This document shows, in pieces, positions 34,439 through 43,398 of a stretch of 64,000 nucleotides of DNA (position 1 is its first letter; each line of letters begins with the position of its first letter). Origin of the DNA: DASVHS01 sp038244815. Lineage in GTDB: Bacteria > Acidobacteriota > Thermoanaerobaculia > Gp7-AA8. The DNA lies in contig JBBRTB010000005.1 of the NCBI GenBank assembly GCA_038244815.1, positions 124,001 to 188,000 on the forward strand. Reading direction: 5' to 3'. The position numbers and the translations under genes are program-made. Under the pieces are notes generated by a model that did not search any database, was not told the origin of the DNA, and saw nothing but the letters and a program-made list of their open reading frames with translations.

Positions 34439-35251
34439 ATGTTCGAAGAATATTTCGGCTTCACCACAAAACCGTTCGGCAAGACGCCCGATCCGGCCTT
34501 CCTCTATGAGAGTGCCCAGCACAAGGAGGCGCTGGCGCGCCTCGAATATGCGGTCGAGGAAAAGGAGCTGGCACTGCTGACCGGGGACGTCGGGTCCGGC
34601 AAGACCATGCTCTCTCGCGCGCTGATCGATCGTATCGGCGATGCCCGTCCCGTCATCCTGCTCATCAATCCCCGTGTCACGCCCACCCAGCTCATCCACG
34701 CGGTCGCGGCCGGTCTGGGCTGCACGCTGACCCGGGTCCGCAACGCTCTTCTCGATCAGATTCAGACGCGGCTGGTCGAGCTATACGAAGAGAAGCGCGA
34801 GCCGGTGGTCATCATCGACGAGGCGCAGCTCATCCCCGGCAAGCCGACGTTCGACGAGATCCGGCTGCTGACGAACTTCCAGCTCGACGATCAGAACCTG
34901 CTGTCGGTCATTCTCATCGGCCAGCCCGAGCTGCAGGTACGGTTGAAGCGTCACGGATACGCGCCGCTGCGGCAGCGCATCGGCATGCGATACGCGCTGA
35001 AGCCGCTGCCGCTCGACGATACGCTCGCCTACATCGACCACCGGATTCGCGTTGCCGGTGCCATGCGCAATCCATTCAGCCGCGAGGCCATGGAAGAGAT
35101 TCACACGTTGAGCGGCGGCGTGCCACGGTTGATCAACGCATTGGCGACCACCGCTCTGCTCGATGCGTTCGGTGAGGACGCTGATCTCGTGGACGTGGCG
35201 CGCGTCGAGTCGGCCGCGCGCGAGCACGAGCTGGAGCACGCCCATGGTTGA
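34439..35251 (+). CDS. ExeA/GspA-like AAA ATPase
   Basis: AAA-family ATPase of 270 residues. It begins with the ExeA hallmark MFEEYFGFTTKPFGKTPDPAFLY. Walker A is at 49-56 (GDVGSGKT), Walker B is PVVIIDEAQL, and a sensor/arginine region follows in LLSVILIGQPEL and PLRQRI. It lacks the C-terminal peptidoglycan-binding domain of true ExeA/GspA. Such short forms occur in polysaccharide and secretion loci; its place between cheA and cheW is unusual. The upstream 44 bases hold a duplicated TAACCGC heptamer and no clear promoter. It overlaps cheW by eight bases. Confidence 0.88.
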   Translation: MFEEYFGFTTKPFGKTPDPAFLYESAQHKEALARLEYAVEEKELALLTGDVGSGKTMLSRALIDRIGDARPVILLINPRVTPTQLIHAVAAGLGCTLTRVRNALLDQIQTRLVELYEEKREPVVIIDEAQLIPGKPTFDEIRLLTNFQLDDQNLLSVILIGQPELQVRLKRHGYAPLRQRIGMRYALKPLPLDDTLAYIDHRIRVAGAMRNPFSREAMEEIHTLSGGVPRLINALATTALLDAFGEDADLVDVARVESAAREHELEHAHG

Positions 35252-35879
35252 TCTCGTCAAGGTGCGCAAGAAGGCCAGGGAGAAGGCCGCAAGCAGGAAG
35301 CAGATGGCGGAAGTGCCCGAACCGGTTGCGCCAACGCCGCTCCCCAGCCCTCAGGAAAAGATCGATCGCTTTCTCGAGAATGCCGGGCAACGGCGGAAAA
35401 GCAGCCGGGCAGTCTCTCCCGAACCGGCGAGAGAACGGGTCGAGCTGCTGGCGTTCGAGCTTTCCGGCGAGCAATACGCGATCGACATCGAGCACGTCGT
35501 CGAGATCGTGACCCAGCGGCCGGTCACGCGGGTCCCCAATGCCGATCCCTCGATTGTCGGCATCCTCTCGCTGCGCGGAATGATCGTCACACTGATCGAT
35601 GTCCGGGCCCGCCTCCATCATCCGTCGGCGGCGGCGAACGGAAAGGACGTCCGGGTCGTGGTGACGGAGAGTGACGGCGAGACCGCGGGATTCGTGGTGG
35701 ATCGCGTTCTCGGCGTGGTCAAGCTGGACGCTGAGTCGATCGAGCCTCATCCTGTCGTTCACACGAGCGAGTATGACCAGTCGGTGCGGGGAGTCTTCCG
35801 CAACGACGGCGCGTTGACGATGCTGCTCGATTTGGAGAAGCTACTCGGAAGAGTCGTCCGGAATGGAACTTACGTGTAA
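35244..35879 (+). CDS. cheW: CheW-like coupling protein with N-terminal extension
   Basis: CheW domain at about 65-205 (LLAFELSGEQYAIDIEHVVEIV, GILSLRGMIVTLIDVRARL, GFVVDRVLGVVKLD). It is preceded by a 60-residue charged, disordered extension rich in Lys and Pro. CheW normally joins CheA to chemoreceptors at the membrane. The ATG at 35244 is used because it is the first start near the end of the ATPase gene and precedes the natural charged N-terminus. The extension may tie it to a partner other than a classical receptor, none of which is seen nearby. Confidence 0.9.
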   Translation: MVDLVKVRKKAREKAASRKQMAEVPEPVAPTPLPSPQEKIDRFLENAGQRRKSSRAVSPEPARERVELLAFELSGEQYAIDIEHVVEIVTQRPVTRVPNADPSIVGILSLRGMIVTLIDVRARLHHPSAAANGKDVRVVVTESDGETAGFVVDRVLGVVKLDAESIEPHPVVHTSEYDQSVRGVFRNDGALTMLLDLEKLLGRVVRNGTYV

Positions 35880-36705
35880 ACAGTGCGGGGCGAAATTCCG
35901 GGCGGCCATGACGCTTCCGCTGACGGAGGCCGTGCGCGTGGCCTGCCCGGCCTGCGCCAACCAGATGGTTCTGAAGCCGCGGTCGGGTGCGGCGGCGCCG
36001 TCTGCGCCGCCGATATCCGGTACGGCTCGCACGGCCGAACCGGTCAGGCGTCGGACGGCCGCCATCGCCGACGAACCGCGCCCGTTTCGCGACTTCCTCG
36101 GCGCGCAGCTCCGGCACGTCGGTTTCGACGTGCAGTTCTTCGAGACCGGAATTCCGGCGCTCGACTACGTGCGCCGGATGCGTGCGGACCTGGCCATTGT
36201 CAACGTTTATCTCCGCGAGAAGCTCGGCGTGGAGGTCTCCGAAGACATCAAGGCCGATCCCGCGCTGCAGCACACACGCGTGATCCTCATCGGAGCTCTT
36301 TTCCGCGCCAATCGCTTCCGCGCCAATCCCACCAATCTTTACGGGGCCGACGAATACATCGAGGAGCAGATTCCGGAAAAGGAGTTCCGGCAGATCATCC
36401 ACACGTTGTTTCCGGACAGCACCACCGTGGAGAAGGCGGCTGAGCCGCCTGAGTTCGACGAGGCACGACGCCTGGCGCGGCTGATCCTCTCCGACATCGT
36501 CATCTATCACCCCGAGTTGGTCGAGCAGTCCATCCGGGACGACAGTTTTTTCGACGTGCTGCACGCGGAGATCGAGGAAGGGCGCCACTATTACGACTCC
36601 CGTGTGCCGCTGCGTGTGCGCCGCGATACGGAGATCTACACCGAGACGCTGCAGCAGTTCGTGAAGATGAAACGGGAAGAGCTGGAGAAGGCGGTGAGAC
36701 GGTGA
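35863..36705 (+). CDS. Zinc-ribbon plus pseudo-receiver protein
   Basis: Protein of 280 residues joining an N-terminal zinc ribbon (CKQCGAKFRAAMTLPLTEAVR, then CPAC; four Cys in two CxxC pairs) to a receiver-like domain at about 55-185. The strand that should carry the phosphoacceptor reads LAIVNVYL, with Asn in place of Asp, and the N-terminal acidic pair is also absent or displaced (IADEPRPF). The C-terminal 90 residues are helical and acidic. It overlaps the cheW 3' end by 17 bases. It most likely serves as a binding or scaffolding element; no enzymatic site is evident. Confidence 0.8.
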   Translation: MELTCKQCGAKFRAAMTLPLTEAVRVACPACANQMVLKPRSGAAAPSAPPISGTARTAEPVRRRTAAIADEPRPFRDFLGAQLRHVGFDVQFFETGIPALDYVRRMRADLAIVNVYLREKLGVEVSEDIKADPALQHTRVILIGALFRANRFRANPTNLYGADEYIEEQIPEKEFRQIIHTLFPDSTTVEKAAEPPEFDEARRLARLILSDIVIYHPELVEQSIRDDSFFDVLHAEIEEGRHYYDSRVPLRVRRDTEIYTETLQQFVKMKREELEKAVRR

Positions 36706-36721
36706 GGGGATGGTCGGTCGT

Positions 36722-38935
36722 ATGAGCAACGATCTCCTCGATCAGGCCCACTCCGCCGATCCGGACGCGCGCCAGAAGGCGGCCCACGCCGTCGCTTCCG
36801 CGGCCAGGCGTGATCTTCCGCTGATGTTCGAGATGCTGGGCGATCGCGACTGGCGCGTGCGCAAGACGATCATCGACGGGCTGGTCCGGCAGCCGGGGCC
36901 GGACGTTGTCCACGGCCTCATCGACGCGCTGGCCGACGACGAGAACGCCGGCAAGCGAAATTCGGCCACTGAGGCGCTGATCCGGATCGGCAGCGAAGCC
37001 GTCGATCCGATCGTGTCGCGTCTGGCCGGCGAGCCCGACACCGACGTCCGTCTGTCACTGGTCAACCTTCTCGGCGATCTGCGCAGCCCGGCGGCGTTCG
37101 ATGTGCTGGTCGATCTGCTGAAGAAGGAGCCCGACCTCAACGTGGCTTCGTCGGCGGCGGCGTCGCTCGGCAAGTACCACGATGCGGCTGCGCTCGCGCC
37201 GCTCGTGGAGATGCTCGGCGAGCACACCGATCTGTGGCTCAAATTCCACATCGTCGAGGCGCTCGGCGAAATCGGCGACCGTGCGGCGCTTCCGGCCATC
37301 CTGCCGCTCTACTCGGAGAAAGCGCTGCACAAGCCGGTGCTCGAATCGATCGGCAGGATCGCCGACGTCGGCACGGTAACCTTTCTTCTGAAGATCATCA
37401 CCGACGAGGAGAAGCTCAACCTCACCGCGTTGCGCGCCCTCGTGCACATCGCCGAAGCCTCGAAGCCGCGGGTGGTGGAGCAGGTGGAACGGCCGTTCAT
37501 CCAGCGCAAGTTCCGCGAAGCGTTCCCGCGGCAGAAGATCGAGCCGCTCATCGACCATCTGCGCAGCACGCCCAAGCGCGAGGTCAAAGCCTTCATTCTC
37601 AAATTCCTGGGCTGGTCGGCCGACGAGCGGGCGCTGCCGCTTCTGCTCGAGTATCTGCTCGAGCCCGACAGCGCGGAGGTGGCCGCTCAGGGCCTCATCG
37701 ACTTCGGCCCCGGGGCCATGCCTTCCGTTCTCCACACCCTGGCCGCCGCCGAAGAGGACGAGATCATCGCCCTGCTGATGCGCGTCATCAACGCCCTCGG
37801 TGCGCGCGAAGCCATCCCGAACATCATCCCCTTCCTCGATCACGACAACCCCATGATCCGGCGGCTGGCCATCGAGACCCTCGGGCAGATTCCGGACGGC
37901 TCAGCGGTCGATTTCCTGCTGGCCAAACTCGATGACGCCGACGTGCCGTCGCAGCAGGCGGCCATGACCTCGATCACGGCCCTGGTGGAGAAGGTGCCGG
38001 AGATCAAGCCGGAGGTCCTCGCCAAGATCCGCAGATTGCTGCAGGCGCCGTCGGTGCCGCTGAAACTGAACTCGCTGTCTCTGTTCGTCAACATTCAGGG
38101 CGAGGGGTATCACGACGAGCTGTTGCTGGCCTCGAAGGACAGCGATCCGGTGCTGCGCCAGAAGGCCATTTCGCTCATGGGCCGTTTCGGGGAGGAGCGG
38201 TTCGCGAATCAGCTCGTGCTCTCGCTGGCTGATGAGTCGACCGCGGTCCGGCTGGCCGCCATCAACGCGGTCGTGCACCTGCGTCCCGAGACCGGCCTGG
38301 CGCCGCTCATCAGCTCGCTCGAGGACACCGACATCTGGATCCGCACCGCCGCCGCGCAGGCCCTCGGGGAGTACCGTCACTCCAGTGCGGTCGTGCCTCT
38401 CATGCGTCACCTGCAGAATGACCAGACGCCGGTGCGCATCGCCGTCGTCGAGGCACTCGGCAAGACCGAGGACGAGCTGGTGAAGGAGGTTCTCTTCGAC
38501 GTATTTGGTGAAGAGGACCTGGAGATCCGCCGGGCCGCGATTCTGGCGCTCTCGCGTATCCCGGGGATGGATGTATTCGAAGCGCTGGTCGGCGCGCTCT
38601 TCGACTCCGACTGGCGCATCCGCGCTGCTGCGGTGACCGCGATGGGCCTGCGTGGAGAGCGCGATGCACTTTCCTATCTCCATCGAGCTCTCGAGGATCC
38701 CGATCCGTACGTGCAGCAGTCGGCGGTGCATGCGCTCGACCGCATTCCCGACCGCTCGTCGTTCCCGTTCCTGTTCCGGGCCATGGAGAGTGCCGCCGTA
38801 CTGGACGATGTTTCCGATGTCTTCGTCAAACACAAGGACCTCTACCGCGATCTGCTCGAGGAGTCCTGGCGCTCGGCCGACAGCCGTCGCGAGGTCGTCA
38901 TCGCTGCAATCCTGCAGTCGATGAAAAAACCGTGA
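36722..38935 (+). CDS. HEAT-repeat scaffold protein
   Basis: A single long solenoid of about 737 residues made of HEAT/PBS-lyase-type repeats of roughly 30-32 residues (for example DVRLSLVNLLGDLRSPAAFDV, LKFHIVEALGEIGDRAALP, WIRTAAAQALGEYRHSSAV, WRIRAAAVTAMGLRGERDA). No catalytic or membrane segment was seen. Its position between the pseudo-receiver protein and CheR suggests it holds parts of the signalling array together. The start is uncertain: ATG at 36710 follows GAGGGG with no spacer, so the ATG at 36722, 12 bases from it, is preferred. The end overlaps cheR. Confidence 0.85.
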   Translation: MSNDLLDQAHSADPDARQKAAHAVASAARRDLPLMFEMLGDRDWRVRKTIIDGLVRQPGPDVVHGLIDALADDENAGKRNSATEALIRIGSEAVDPIVSRLAGEPDTDVRLSLVNLLGDLRSPAAFDVLVDLLKKEPDLNVASSAAASLGKYHDAAALAPLVEMLGEHTDLWLKFHIVEALGEIGDRAALPAILPLYSEKALHKPVLESIGRIADVGTVTFLLKIITDEEKLNLTALRALVHIAEASKPRVVEQVERPFIQRKFREAFPRQKIEPLIDHLRSTPKREVKAFILKFLGWSADERALPLLLEYLLEPDSAEVAAQGLIDFGPGAMPSVLHTLAAAEEDEIIALLMRVINALGAREAIPNIIPFLDHDNPMIRRLAIETLGQIPDGSAVDFLLAKLDDADVPSQQAAMTSITALVEKVPEIKPEVLAKIRRLLQAPSVPLKLNSLSLFVNIQGEGYHDELLLASKDSDPVLRQKAISLMGRFGEERFANQLVLSLADESTAVRLAAINAVVHLRPETGLAPLISSLEDTDIWIRTAAAQALGEYRHSSAVVPLMRHLQNDQTPVRIAVVEALGKTEDELVKEVLFDVFGEEDLEIRRAAILALSRIPGMDVFEALVGALFDSDWRIRAAAVTAMGLRGERDALSYLHRALEDPDPYVQQSAVHALDRIPDRSSFPFLFRAMESAAVLDDVSDVFVKHKDLYRDLLEESWRSADSRREVVIAAILQSMKKP

Positions 38936-39783
38936 CCTCCTTCAATCTATCGCTCAACCATCATCTGGAACTGCCCGACGATGTCTTCCGGCAGCTCCGC
39001 GATCAGATCTACAAACGCAGCGGGATGTTCTTCGCCGATTCTTCGAAATACCTGCTGCAGAAGCGTCTGTCGCCACGGGCGCGCGAGCTGAATTTCGATT
39101 CGTTCCAGAAATACTTCTACTTCCTGCAGTACGACCCTCGCGCCGAGGCGGAGTACGATCAGATCTTCGATCTCGTCACGACAAACGAGACCTACTTCTT
39201 CCGAGAGCCCGCCCAGCTCTCCGCGTTCGTCGAAGAGATCGTTCCGGAGATCGTGTCGCACAAGGCGGTGAAGAAGATCCGTATCTGGTCAGCCGGCTGC
39301 TCCTCGGGCGAGGAGCCCTACTCGATCGCCATGATGCTGAGCGAGGCGGGAATGTACCGGGAGGCCGCCTTCGAGATCTTCGCCAGCGATCTCAATCAGA
39401 CCGTGCTGGCCAAAGCACGCAAGGGCCTTTACCGCGAGAATGCTTTCCGGTCGACCGATCCGGCCATGCGCGAGAAATACTTCGCTCGCGAGCCCGACGG
39501 GGCCTGGCGCATCAGCGACGAGATCCGCAACCGCGTCTCCTTCGGCCGGCTCAACATCTACGACGAAGCGCGGGTATCCCTCCTGGGCATGCTCGATGTC
39601 GTGTTCTGCCGAAACGTCATTATTTACTTTGATGACAAATCGAAAAAGATCGTCATCAGCAATTTTCACCGCCGCCTCACCGATGGCGGCTATCTTCTCC
39701 TCGGCCATTCCGAGTCCCTGATCGCGTTGTCGACGCAGTTCAAGCTGAGACACCTCAAGCACGACATGGTCTATCAGAAGTGA
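38932..39783 (+). CDS. cheR: Chemoreceptor methyltransferase CheR
   Basis: SAM-dependent CheR methyltransferase of 283 residues: an N-terminal helical domain (1-90), then the class I methyltransferase fold with VTTNETYFFREP, the SAM loop IWSAGCSSGEEPYSIAM, FASDLNQTVLAKAR and VFCRNVIIYF. It normally methylates glutamates of chemoreceptors; no receptor gene is within the window, so its targets lie elsewhere or it modifies another protein. It begins with GTG at 38932, overlapping the HEAT gene, and overlaps cheB. Confidence 0.95.
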   Translation: MTSFNLSLNHHLELPDDVFRQLRDQIYKRSGMFFADSSKYLLQKRLSPRARELNFDSFQKYFYFLQYDPRAEAEYDQIFDLVTTNETYFFREPAQLSAFVEEIVPEIVSHKAVKKIRIWSAGCSSGEEPYSIAMMLSEAGMYREAAFEIFASDLNQTVLAKARKGLYRENAFRSTDPAMREKYFAREPDGAWRISDEIRNRVSFGRLNIYDEARVSLLGMLDVVFCRNVIIYFDDKSKKIVISNFHRRLTDGGYLLLGHSESLIALSTQFKLRHLKHDMVYQK

Positions 39784-40826
39784 TCACCGCCCTTGTCGTC
39801 GACGACTCCGCGTACAACCGTGTGACCATCACGCGCATGCTCGAGGCCAATCCGCTGATCAAGGTCGTCGGTACCGCGGTCAACGGAGAGGACGCCATCA
39901 AGCAGGTGCTCCGGCTGAAGCCCGCAGTCATCACACTCGACCTGGAGATGCCGGTCATGGATGGCTTCGCGTTTCTGCGCTGGGTGATGGCAAACGTCCC
40001 CACCTCGGTCATCGCCGTGTCGTCGAAATCGAGCGACCGCAGTGTCTTCAAGGCTCTCGAGCTCGGAGCGCTCGACTTCATCGCCAAGCCCGGCGGCAGG
40101 GTGTCCACCAAGCTTCATCTGATCGAGAGCGAGCTCATCACCAAGGTCCTGCAGGTCGCCGACGTCCAGATCGACAACCTTTCCGCGAGGGCCCGGAACC
40201 GCGAACACGATGTGGCCAGGAAGCTCCCCGAGATCGGCGCGTGCCTGGGCGGCATCGAGCTCATCGTCATCGGCTCCTCGACCGGTGGGCCGCCGGCGCT
40301 GCAACATCTCTTCGAAGTCCTGCCGAGGCTTCCCGTCGCGTGCGTCGTCGCTCAACACATGCCGCAGGGCTTTACCCGTCTATTTGCTGACCGCGTCAAT
40401 CGGCTGAGCGCGTACGCGGTGAAGGAAGCCGAGGATGGGGAGACGGTGAAGCCGGGTCATGTCTATATCGCGCCCGGCGGGCAGCAGACCGAGGTGAAGC
40501 GAGGGGCGGACGGGCTGTACCTGCGCGTGAGCAGGTCGCGTCCCGAGGATCTTTACGCACCGTCGGTGGACACGCTCTTTCGAAGCGCGTCCGAGGCGTG
40601 CGCCGAACATCTCATCGCGGTGGTGCTCACGGGAATGGGTGACGACGGGTCGCGCGCCATCACCGGGGTTCGTGCCCGCGGCGGAAGAACGATCGCCGAA
40701 TCGAGCGAAACGGCCATCATCAACGGCATGCCGGCTGCGGCAATCAAGACGGGTGCAATTGCGGAAATCCTGCCGCTGCCGGACATCGCTCCGGCCATTC
40801 GCCGGCTGTGCAGCGGTGGGGTATGA
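39780..40826 (+). CDS. cheB: Chemotaxis methylesterase CheB
   Basis: CheB of 348 residues. The receiver domain (1-120) has VVDDSAYNR, Asp54 in TLDLEMPVMDG, and the conserved Lys in IAKPGG. The C-terminal methylesterase (about 155-345) has the catalytic Ser in GSSTGGP, His in VAQHMPQGFT and Asp in TGMGDDG. It removes methyl groups set by CheR and deamidates receptors. GTG at 39780 overlaps the cheR stop. The intact catalytic residues mean the adaptation pair is probably active. Confidence 0.95.
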   Translation: MITALVVDDSAYNRVTITRMLEANPLIKVVGTAVNGEDAIKQVLRLKPAVITLDLEMPVMDGFAFLRWVMANVPTSVIAVSSKSSDRSVFKALELGALDFIAKPGGRVSTKLHLIESELITKVLQVADVQIDNLSARARNREHDVARKLPEIGACLGGIELIVIGSSTGGPPALQHLFEVLPRLPVACVVAQHMPQGFTRLFADRVNRLSAYAVKEAEDGETVKPGHVYIAPGGQQTEVKRGADGLYLRVSRSRPEDLYAPSVDTLFRSASEACAEHLIAVVLTGMGDDGSRAITGVRARGGRTIAESSETAIINGMPAAAIKTGAIAEILPLPDIAPAIRRLCSGGV

Positions 40827-40863
40827 CCCTGTTCGTGTTAGATTTAGCGAAGGTCCACCCTTG

Positions 40864-41670
40864 ATGAGCGACGAAGCCAAAGCGGAAAAGTTTCTAGAGT
40901 TATTCAACAAAGGGAAGGAGTTCACCGAGGAACTCCTCCGCGACAACCACCGCCTGCGCTACCGTGTGGCGGAGCTGGAGACTGAGCAGTCAGGACTTTC
41001 GGCCGAGGAGCTGACCCGCCTGCGCGACCAGGTCCGGGCCCTGGCCGAGGAGAATGAGCGCATGCAGGCGCGGTATCGCGAGGTGGAAGAAGAGAACAAG
41101 GACTTCGCCAGCCGGTACACGGAGATCGAGGAGCAGAACAACAACCTCGCCAATCTCTACGTGGCTTCCTACCAGCTCCATTCGACACTCGACTTCCGCG
41201 AGGTCATCCAGATCGTCCAGGAGATCGTCATCAACCTCGTCGGCGCGGAAGTCTTCGCCATCCTGCTGCTCGACGAGGCCACGAACGAATTGCGCGCCAT
41301 CGCCTGGGAAGGGCAGGATGTCATGCCCTCGGTCGGCCGCATCTCCATCCGTCTCGGTGAGGGTCTCCTCGGCGATGCCGCCAGGACCGGGGACAGTTAC
41401 TACATCAACGACGACGAGCGTGCCGGTCCGGTGACGTTGGAGCGGCCTCTTGCGGCGGTGCCGTTGAAGATCAAGGAGCACGTGATCGGACTCGTGGCGA
41501 TCTATAAGCTTCTCCAGCAGAAAGTGTCGTTCACCGCGGTCGATTACGAGCTGTTCACGCTCCTGGCCGCTCACGCCGCTACGGCGATTTTCGCTTCGAA
41601 GCTCTACTCGCAGTCGGAACGGAAGCTCAACACCATCCAGAGCTTCCTCGACCTGCTCACGACGCATTGA
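40864..41670 (+). CDS. Coiled-coil GAF-domain protein
   Basis: Cytoplasmic sensor of 268 residues. The first 105 residues are a long charged coiled coil (heptad pattern, rich in Glu, Arg and Leu). The rest is a GAF domain (about 110-265) with TLDFREVIQIVQEIVINLVGAEVFAILLLDE and IRLGEGLLGDAARTG. The ATG at 40864 is the natural start; the upstream open frame overlaps cheB in another frame. No output domain is attached, so it should act by protein contact, possibly as the input of this array. It overlaps the following cheY by one base. Confidence 0.85.
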   Translation: MSDEAKAEKFLELFNKGKEFTEELLRDNHRLRYRVAELETEQSGLSAEELTRLRDQVRALAEENERMQARYREVEEENKDFASRYTEIEEQNNNLANLYVASYQLHSTLDFREVIQIVQEIVINLVGAEVFAILLLDEATNELRAIAWEGQDVMPSVGRISIRLGEGLLGDAARTGDSYYINDDERAGPVTLERPLAAVPLKIKEHVIGLVAIYKLLQQKVSFTAVDYELFTLLAAHAATAIFASKLYSQSERKLNTIQSFLDLLTTH

Positions 41671-42047
41671 TGGACAACGCGAATTTTCTCGTCGTCGAAG
41701 ACTCGCCCACCATGCGGCAGTTGATCTCGTTTTCTCTGAAGCGTTTTCGGAACGCCAAGATCATCGAGGCCGTCGACGGCGTCGACGCCCTGAAGAAACT
41801 GTCCGGCCCCGACAAGATCGATCTCATCCTCACCGACATCAACATGCCGGTGATGGACGGGCTCAAGCTCGTTTCGCTCGTGCGGCAGAACAACCAGTTG
41901 CGCAACATCCCCATCATCATCATCACCACCGAGGGGGCAGAAGAAGATCGCGAGCGCGGCCTGGCCCTCGGCGCGAACGCCTACATCTCCAAGCCCATTC
42001 AGTCTTCGCACCTCATCAAGACCATTTCGGAATTGTTGACGGTGTGA
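41670..42047 (+). CDS. CheY-like response regulator (second)
   Basis: Single receiver domain of 125 residues with FLVVEDSPTM, the phosphoacceptor Asp in LILTDINMPVMDG, Thr in IITTEG and Lys in YISKPIQ. It is more typical than the first CheY of the cluster. ATG at 41670 shares its A with the TGA of the preceding gene (TGATG). It closes the chemosensory block; its stop overlaps the GTG of the membrane glycosyltransferase, which is probably a read-through partner and not part of the signalling. Confidence 0.93.
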   Translation: MDNANFLVVEDSPTMRQLISFSLKRFRNAKIIEAVDGVDALKKLSGPDKIDLILTDINMPVMDGLKLVSLVRQNNQLRNIPIIIITTEGAEEDRERGLALGANAYISKPIQSSHLIKTISELLTV

Positions 42048-43387
42048 GTCCGGATCGCGAAGCTCGCCAATCTCCAGTCTCCGCTCTCTGTTTTTTTCTC
42101 ATCGCCGCCGTCTTTCTCCTCCTTCGCTTCGCTCTGCTTGCGGCGCGTGATCCCTTCTACGACGAGCTGTTCACGCTGTGGATGGCGCGGCAGCCGTTCT
42201 CGCACATCGTGCCGAACCTGCTGCACGACTCCGGACCACCCCTCTATTACTTCATGGCGCGCTTCGACTCGATCATGGCGCTGCGGCTCCTGTCCCTTCT
42301 CTTCGCCACGATGCAGTTTGCGCTGGTGGCGCGACGCTCGCTGATCGCCGGCGCACTCCTGGCCGTCTATCCGCCGGCGCTGCTCTTCGCGACCGACGCG
42401 CGGGCATACGCGCTCTGCGCCCTGTTCGTGACGGTGGGGGTGGTGGCGAACGAGGCCTCGGACTTCAGGCCTCGGGCCTCGGGTTACTGCGCTGCGATCG
42501 CGTTCACGGCCGCCGCGTACGTTCACTACTACGGAGTGCTTTTCTTCCCGCTGCTGTTGCTGCGCCGGCGGTCCGAGGCCCGAGGCCCGAGGCCTGAGGG
42601 CTCGTTTGCCCTCGCCCTCGCCCTCTTCATCCCCGGCTTCGTCATGGCCGCGCATCAGCCGGCGGCAGCGATGAAGTGGAATCGCGAGGCGCTGCTGTCG
42701 CCACTCACCAATCTCTCGTTCGCCGGAACGTATCCGTATGCCCTGTTTGCCGGCGCTCCGCTGCTGGTTGCGCTGCTGGCTCTGGGGTTGCTGGCCGTGG
42801 CGCTGTCACGCTCGATGCGGTTCGCGCCGGCGGTGCTTGTGCCGCTCGCGCTCGTATTCGCATTTCACGTCGCCGGCAGGCCGGTGTATTTTCCGATGCG
42901 TTTCGAAGCGGTGATCGCCGGACCGCTGCTGCTGTGGCTCGGCCAGTCGCTGTGCGCCTGGCGATTGCCCTGGCGTCGCGTGCTGGCCGGGGCGCTCGCC
43001 AGTTTCGGCGTCGTTTCGGTGACCATGGGGCTGATCGATCATGCCGGACGTCCGTTGGACCCGTATCGTGAAGCCGCGCTCGCTCTACGGCGGCACGTTC
43101 GCGCCGGCGAGCCGATCGTCGCGACCGGCTATCTTTTCCTCGAGACGGTCACGGCGCTGGACCGCCCGGTCATGGCCTGGCCGGCCGAACAGGCCCTCCA
43201 TCCCGGCTGGCGGGCCACGACGCCGGCCGATCCGTCGAGACTGCCCACGGTCCCGTTCATATGGATCGGCGAGCGCTCCGCGCCCGAGCTGCGCACGCTT
43301 CGCGGAGTGAAAGTCCTGCGGCCACGGTTCTGGAACGAGAGAGCGCTCATCGCGGAGGTGACGAACTTGACGTCTCCGGTACACTGA
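42044..43387 (+). CDS. Polytopic membrane protein, GT-C glycosyltransferase-like
   Basis: Membrane protein of 447 residues with about nine hydrophobic segments. After the first helix comes RDPFYDELFTLWMAR, an acidic luminal motif (Asp-Glu) like that of GT-C enzymes such as PMT/ArnT (GT39/83). The C-terminal 130 residues are soluble and probably periplasmic. The family is weakly supported. Starts with GTG at 42044, overlapping cheY; no other start allows the first helix. Two loops (about residues 137-148 and 176-186) are encoded by inverted 7-base repeats (42451-42484, 42571-42600), and the first 15 codons lie in another heptamer repeat. Confidence 0.7.
   Translation: MSPDREARQSPVSALCFFLIAAVFLLLRFALLAARDPFYDELFTLWMARQPFSHIVPNLLHDSGPPLYYFMARFDSIMALRLLSLLFATMQFALVARRSLIAGALLAVYPPALLFATDARAYALCALFVTVGVVANEASDFRPRASGYCAAIAFTAAAYVHYYGVLFFPLLLLRRRSEARGPRPEGSFALALALFIPGFVMAAHQPAAAMKWNREALLSPLTNLSFAGTYPYALFAGAPLLVALLALGLLAVALSRSMRFAPAVLVPLALVFAFHVAGRPVYFPMRFEAVIAGPLLLWLGQSLCAWRLPWRRVLAGALASFGVVSVTMGLIDHAGRPLDPYREAALALRRHVRAGEPIVATGYLFLETVTALDRPVMAWPAEQALHPGWRATTPADPSRLPTVPFIWIGERSAPELRTLRGVKVLRPRFWNERALIAEVTNLTSPVH
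42451..42600 (+). repeat. Pair of inverted 7-base-period repeats inside a membrane protein gene
   Basis: The left arm (42451-42484) has GGCCTCG units; the right arm (42571-42600) has CGAGGCC units, the reverse complement, in tandem at period 7. They flank an 86-base spacer that codes for one transmembrane helix. Both are read in frame and yield Arg/Pro/Ala/Ser-rich loops. Confidence 0.8.
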
Positions 43388-43398
43388 GCGCGCCAACC

